Below, in pieces: positions 60,880 to 64,000 of a stretch of DNA of 64,000 nucleotides (positions within the stretch are counted from its first letter, which is position 1; every line of letters begins with the position of its first letter). Source of the stretch: Epiperipatus broadwayi (Eukaryota; Onychophora; Udeonychophora; Euonychophora; Peripatidae). The position numbers and the translations under genes are program-made. The notes beneath the pieces were generated by a model, which searched no databases, had not been told where the DNA came from, and was given only the letters and a program-made list of their open reading frames with translations. The DNA is taken from NCBI GenBank assembly GCA_028023455.1, contig JAQFVV010000001.1:19093611-19157610 (forward strand). The letters run 5' to 3'.

Positions 60880-61572
60880 AAGAAAAATACTAGTCAGCTT
60901 GAATTGCATCTTGAAAAAATGGAAAAATATTAGTTAGCATGAATTGCATTTGGGGGGAAATGAAAAAAATACTAGTCAGCATGAATTGCATTTTGGGAAA
61001 ATGGAAAAATATTAATTATCATAAATTGCATATTGGGAAAATGGAAAAATACTAGTCAGCCTGAATTGCATCCTGAGAAAAAAAGGGAAAATGCAAGTTA
61101 GCATGAATTGCATCCGGGTAAAATAGAAAAAATACTTGTCATCACGAATTGTATTTTGGGAAAATAAAAAAATACAAGCCAACATAAAATGCATCTTGGG
61201 AAAATAGAAAAATATTAATTCAGCATGGTTTGTATTTTGGAGAACATAGAAAACTGCTAGTCAGCATGAGTTGCATCTCAGGAAAATGGAAAAATATCTT
61301 GGAAAAATGGCAAAATACTCGTAAAATTGGATCTTGGGAAAATAAAAATATACTAATTCAGAATGAACTGCATTTTGGGAAAATGAAAAATATTAGTCAG
61401 TATGAATGACATCTTGAAAAAATGAAAAATAAATGTTAGCATAAATTGCATCTTGGGAAAATGAAAAAATACTAGTTCAGCATGAATTCTATTTTGTAAA
61501 AATGGAAAAATACTAGCTTGGTAAAATAGAAAAATATTTACTCAGCATGAATTGCATCTTGTCATGTTTAGA
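60880..61572. repeat. ~40-bp minisatellite, about 16 units
   Basis: Units follow 'aaaatactagtcagcatgaa' then 'ttgcatcttgggaaaatgg', with spacing of 40-42 bp at the start (60891, 60931, 60973) and more variable later through partial units. Copies differ by scattered substitutions. Short open frames here simply repeat the unit. Confidence 0.95.
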
Positions 61573-62299
61573 TTCCTAGCATTTTCTAAAAAAAAAATTG
61601 GAACTTGCTACCTTGACTGAACAAGTAAACTGCCCACTGCTGGATCATTATAAAGACATCATCTAGTCATGTGACATCTATGTTGCCAAATTGTTTTTAA
61701 AATTACTGTTTAATGATTTGATCCTTGTTAATATTTTGAATGAAAATTATCACAGAACACTGAAAAAAAGACATAAATCAATTTTAAATTGAACAAAGTG
61801 TGCACAAATAAGTTTTTTACCTCTTCAACTTCAGGTTTTCAGCACTTTCCAAATGCAAACTCTGAAGCCTATCACCTTAACTTTGAACAGGTGAACTATT
61901 TGCTGCTGAACTATTACTGTTGTTGTTATTGTTATTATTATCATCATCATCATCATCATCATTATTATTATTATTATTTACTTTTATTATTTTTATTAAA
62001 CAGTTACAAAATATGGAGGTCTTTGTTGCAGACTTCATAATATTAGATCATGACTTTTTTTTCCTACCTGTATCTCTCTAATTTGTACTTTCATGACTTA
62101 TTAATTTATTTCAGTATTATCAAAAGTTGTAACTATTGCCATCATATTGACCTTTCCAAATATTTTTTTTTCATAAGCATCCATATTCTTTCTTCCAGTG
62201 ATATCAATCTACCCATTTAATTCATTAGGTGTTAATATTGGCTGCAATATCAGTTTTTTTTTTCATTTGTATTTCATGAATTTGTGCATGCTTTAGGAA
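61573..62299. other. AT-rich DNA with a mixed GTT/ATT/ATC microsatellite
   Basis: The triplet tract runs about 61917-61977 in three phases, (TGT/TTG)n then (ATC)n then (ATT)n. No gene recognised. Confidence 0.55.
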
Positions 62300-62439
62300 T
62301 TTATATATATATATATATATATTAGATAATGATTAAGTACTGTCTTAAAACTTAGTATATATGTATATTATATGAGACATCCTGAGTATGACCTAAATAT
62401 AAAAGGATATAAATCATTGAAATTATTGTCCTGCATGAT

Positions 62440-62515
62440 TTAGTGTAATGGTAGAGGGTTGGTCTCTGGAGCTCAAGGTCCATGGGTCATAGTTCCAGCT
62501 CTAGTACTTGAACTT
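62440..62515 (+). other. tRNA-like segment (possible SINE head)
   Basis: 'tttagtgtaatggtagaggg' is A-box-like and 'gggtcatagttccagctcta' lies at B-box distance. The two elements are about 45 bp apart, as in tRNA genes. The stems do not close into a full cloverleaf and no A tail or duplication is seen. A (TA)n tract precedes it at 62302-62322. Confidence 0.5.
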
Positions 62516-62718
62516 TTCATGATTTATTGAAATTATTTGAAATTAAAAATTTCAGTGAATACAAATGAAAATAAATAATAAAAATGGCAAAAATGTGCAT
62601 ATGATAAAATGTATGTACGTGTGTATATATGTAACACTGCATACCACTATGATATCAATTATAATTAAAGTAGAATACATATATAACATTAAAGATTATT
62701 AGTAAATTTGAAAAAAAT

Positions 62719-62809
62719 TTCTTCACAATCATGGTTTCACTTATTAAACACATAGACTTTCTCAAGTGAAATGTACTGCTTTAATAAGTGAAACCATGAT
62801 TGTTAAGAA
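62719..62809. repeat. Hairpin with 30-bp arms
   Basis: Left arm 62719-62748 and right arm 62780-62809 match in inverted orientation with one mismatch, sharing 'aatcatggtttcacttatta'. The loop is 31 nt. The core 'ggtttcact' also appears in the 13.6-kb hairpin. Confidence 0.9.
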
Positions 62810-62911
62810 AATATTTATAAAAAATTGTCAGGTTTATTAGTATTTTTATTACTTTGTGTTTATTCTATTTTGTAATTATAAATTTTATTAAACGCCCATT
62901 ATTATATTAAG

Positions 62912-63072
62912 TAATAATTTACTAAGGCTGTAACCTTAGAAATAAGCGTCTGAAAAATACGAAGGTAGGGACCTCTATAGGTCTTAAGCTTGTGTTTTAA
63001 GACCTATAGAGGTCCCTACCTTCGTATTTTTCAGACGCTTATTTCTAAGGTTACAGCCTTAGTAAATTATTA
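62912..63072. repeat. Perfect inverted repeat, 76-bp arms, 9-nt loop
   Basis: Left arm 62912-62987 and right arm 62997-63072 are perfect reverse complements over all 76 bases. The 9-nt spacer is 'gcttgtgtt'. Landmarks in the arm are 'actaaggctgtaacc', 'aagcgtctgaaaaatacg' and 'gtagggacctctataggt'. The arm is richer in G+C than the neighbourhood. No coding frame was found. In otherwise decayed DNA a mismatch-free palindrome implies recent origin or ongoing sequence correction. Confidence 0.98.
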
Positions 63073-63806
63073 TTCTATTTTGGTAAATATATATGCTGTA
63101 CATGTATAGTATAAAATATTATGTAAAACATTAAAAGCCAAGAACTCACTGCTTATTATATATAAATGACATGTCAAGTCTCCCAGTATTAATACCCAAA
63201 TTGCTTGAGCAAGTAAAAGTGAATTCACTTTTATCTGCATCTAAAGATGTTATCTTAAAATGAATTCAAATAATAACAAGTTTAAAGAATGAAAGTGTAT
63301 TCATTGCAAATGTAAGCAATCATCCAATAACTATTTTCACTCAATTTTTTCAAGGTAGAATCACTGAGCACCCACTTTTAGTACCCTTGAGAAAGACCAA
63401 AACCAATACTAATATGTAAATGTGATAAATTTATGACATAAATTACTATGAAATAAATTAAGAGCTATGACCTTTCTCATTCATTGAATAAATATTGGAT
63501 ATATTTACAATATTTATATGTTAATGTTTATTTTAGTTTTTCTCAAGGCTATTACAAGTGAGAGCTTAATGGTTCTCCCTTGAGAAAGTTAAGTAAAACC
63601 AAATTAATCTGAGACTTGTTTATATTTGTAATAAATACAAGTTCATTCTAACAGCTTATTATTATTTAAATCCATTTCAATGAAGCATTTTTAAATGCAG
63701 ACAAAAATAAATGCAAATTCAATTTTGCTTGCTAAGAACAATCAGGCTTTGTCACTAAGAAGGCTTGGCAAGTTATTTATATGGGAGTGAGAAGGATCAT
63801 AACTCT
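63073..63806. other. AT-rich DNA with short palindromes
   Basis: AAAAGTGAATTCACTTTT at 63215-63232 is an 18-nt perfect palindrome. Two segments near 63350-63400 and 63537-63590 each open with a 'tt(c)tcaagg' run and close with 'cccttgagaaag', giving two related small hairpins about 190 bp apart. No gene recognised. Confidence 0.5.
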
Positions 63807-63834
63807 TTATATATATATATATATATATATATAT
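63807..63834. repeat. (TA)n microsatellite
   Basis: About 14 TA units, followed by less AT-rich DNA to the window end. Confidence 0.95.
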
Positions 63835-64000
63835 GATAAACAAAAATGCAAGTTAAAAAACTTGCTAACGCTTGTATTTATGTCCACAGATGGCGTCCTA
63901 CCAAGACTGCCAATCAAGCGTGTTTTGTTTACATAAACGTCAGAGTAGTTAGTATTCACTATCTCTAACTATAATTCCACTTTCAGATCATGATTTCAAG
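63835..64000. other. Less AT-rich terminal segment
   Basis: 'gtccacagatggcgtcctac' sits after a T-rich stretch and could be an acceptor with a start codon, but the frame closes after 20 codons. It might equally be the edge of a repeat continuing beyond the window. Confidence 0.3.

Noticed and set aside
60880-61572. CRISPR-like array
   Set aside because: Units are contiguous and degenerate without unique spacers, and the genome is eukaryotic.
61789-62040. 83-codon frame with His/Tyr runs
   Set aside because: The runs come from the ATC/ATT microsatellite; the rest has no domain.
63890-63955. First coding exon starting at 'cagATGGCG'
   Set aside because: The frame ends after 20 codons with no clear donor site, and there is no recognised protein.

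Overview
This window looks like AT-rich (roughly three-quarters A+T) non-coding DNA from an invertebrate animal. The reasons are spliced exons with GT/AG boundaries, several clades of non-LTR retrotransposons, a Penelope-like element, a hAT-type DNA transposon remnant, tRNA-derived SINEs and many microsatellites. No prokaryotic signal was seen. The species cannot be fixed from sequence alone; the one host gene resembles invertebrate otopetrins as I remember them, so an arthropod or relative is only a guess.

Host gene: on the minus strand, 7167-7631 and 5202-5313 are two adjoining exons of an otopetrin-family proton channel. The first encodes a Ser/Pro-rich cytosolic N-terminal segment. The second encodes the first conserved membrane segment. 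Splice phases fit exactly, and the remaining exons lie outside the window or were not found.

Layout. 1-5200: LINE 3' end, a 1.4-kb palindromic repeat built from two direct and one inverted module, and a 471-bp hAT MITE with a perfect 8-bp target duplication inserted in a degenerate ~300-bp array. 5202-7631: otopetrin exons with a nested fold-back element in the intron. 8.0-9.0 kb: Penelope-like remnant (minus). 11.1-12.4 kb: four-unit array, two forward and two inverted. 13.5-16.0 kb: two fold-back hairpins and a 5'-truncated LINE. 18.3-18.8 kb: ~300-bp tandem duplication. 19.1-22.1 kb: reversed LINE with a readable endonuclease region. 26.9-28.0 kb: decayed RTE. 29.7-30.9 kb: SINE with a 15-bp target duplication, a 220-bp fold-back and a repeat-module fragment. 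33.7-35.2 and 38.2-39.0 kb: degenerate tandem arrays. 40.8-42.7 kb: a relatively intact LINE ORF1 with zinc knuckles and no ORF2. 44.3-47.8 kb: longest LINE copy. 48.7-49.6 kb: RTE fragment inside a tandem array. 55.4-58.3 kb: RTE with endonuclease and RT, followed by a tRNA-Gly SINE. 59.4-60.5 kb: long ATT microsatellite and a Jockey/CR1-like fragment. 60.9-61.6 kb: ~40-bp minisatellite. 62.7-63.1 kb: two hairpins, one of them a perfect 76-bp-arm palindrome.

None of the retroelement ORFs is fully intact. The items most worth a second look are the perfect palindrome at 62912-63072, the recurring arrays of ~300-bp units of unrelated sequence (two of which flip to inverted copies), the ORF1-only LINE, and hammerhead-like cores near 36.1 and 51.3 kb. 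Many of the longer open frames elsewhere are T-rich hydrophobic artefacts.
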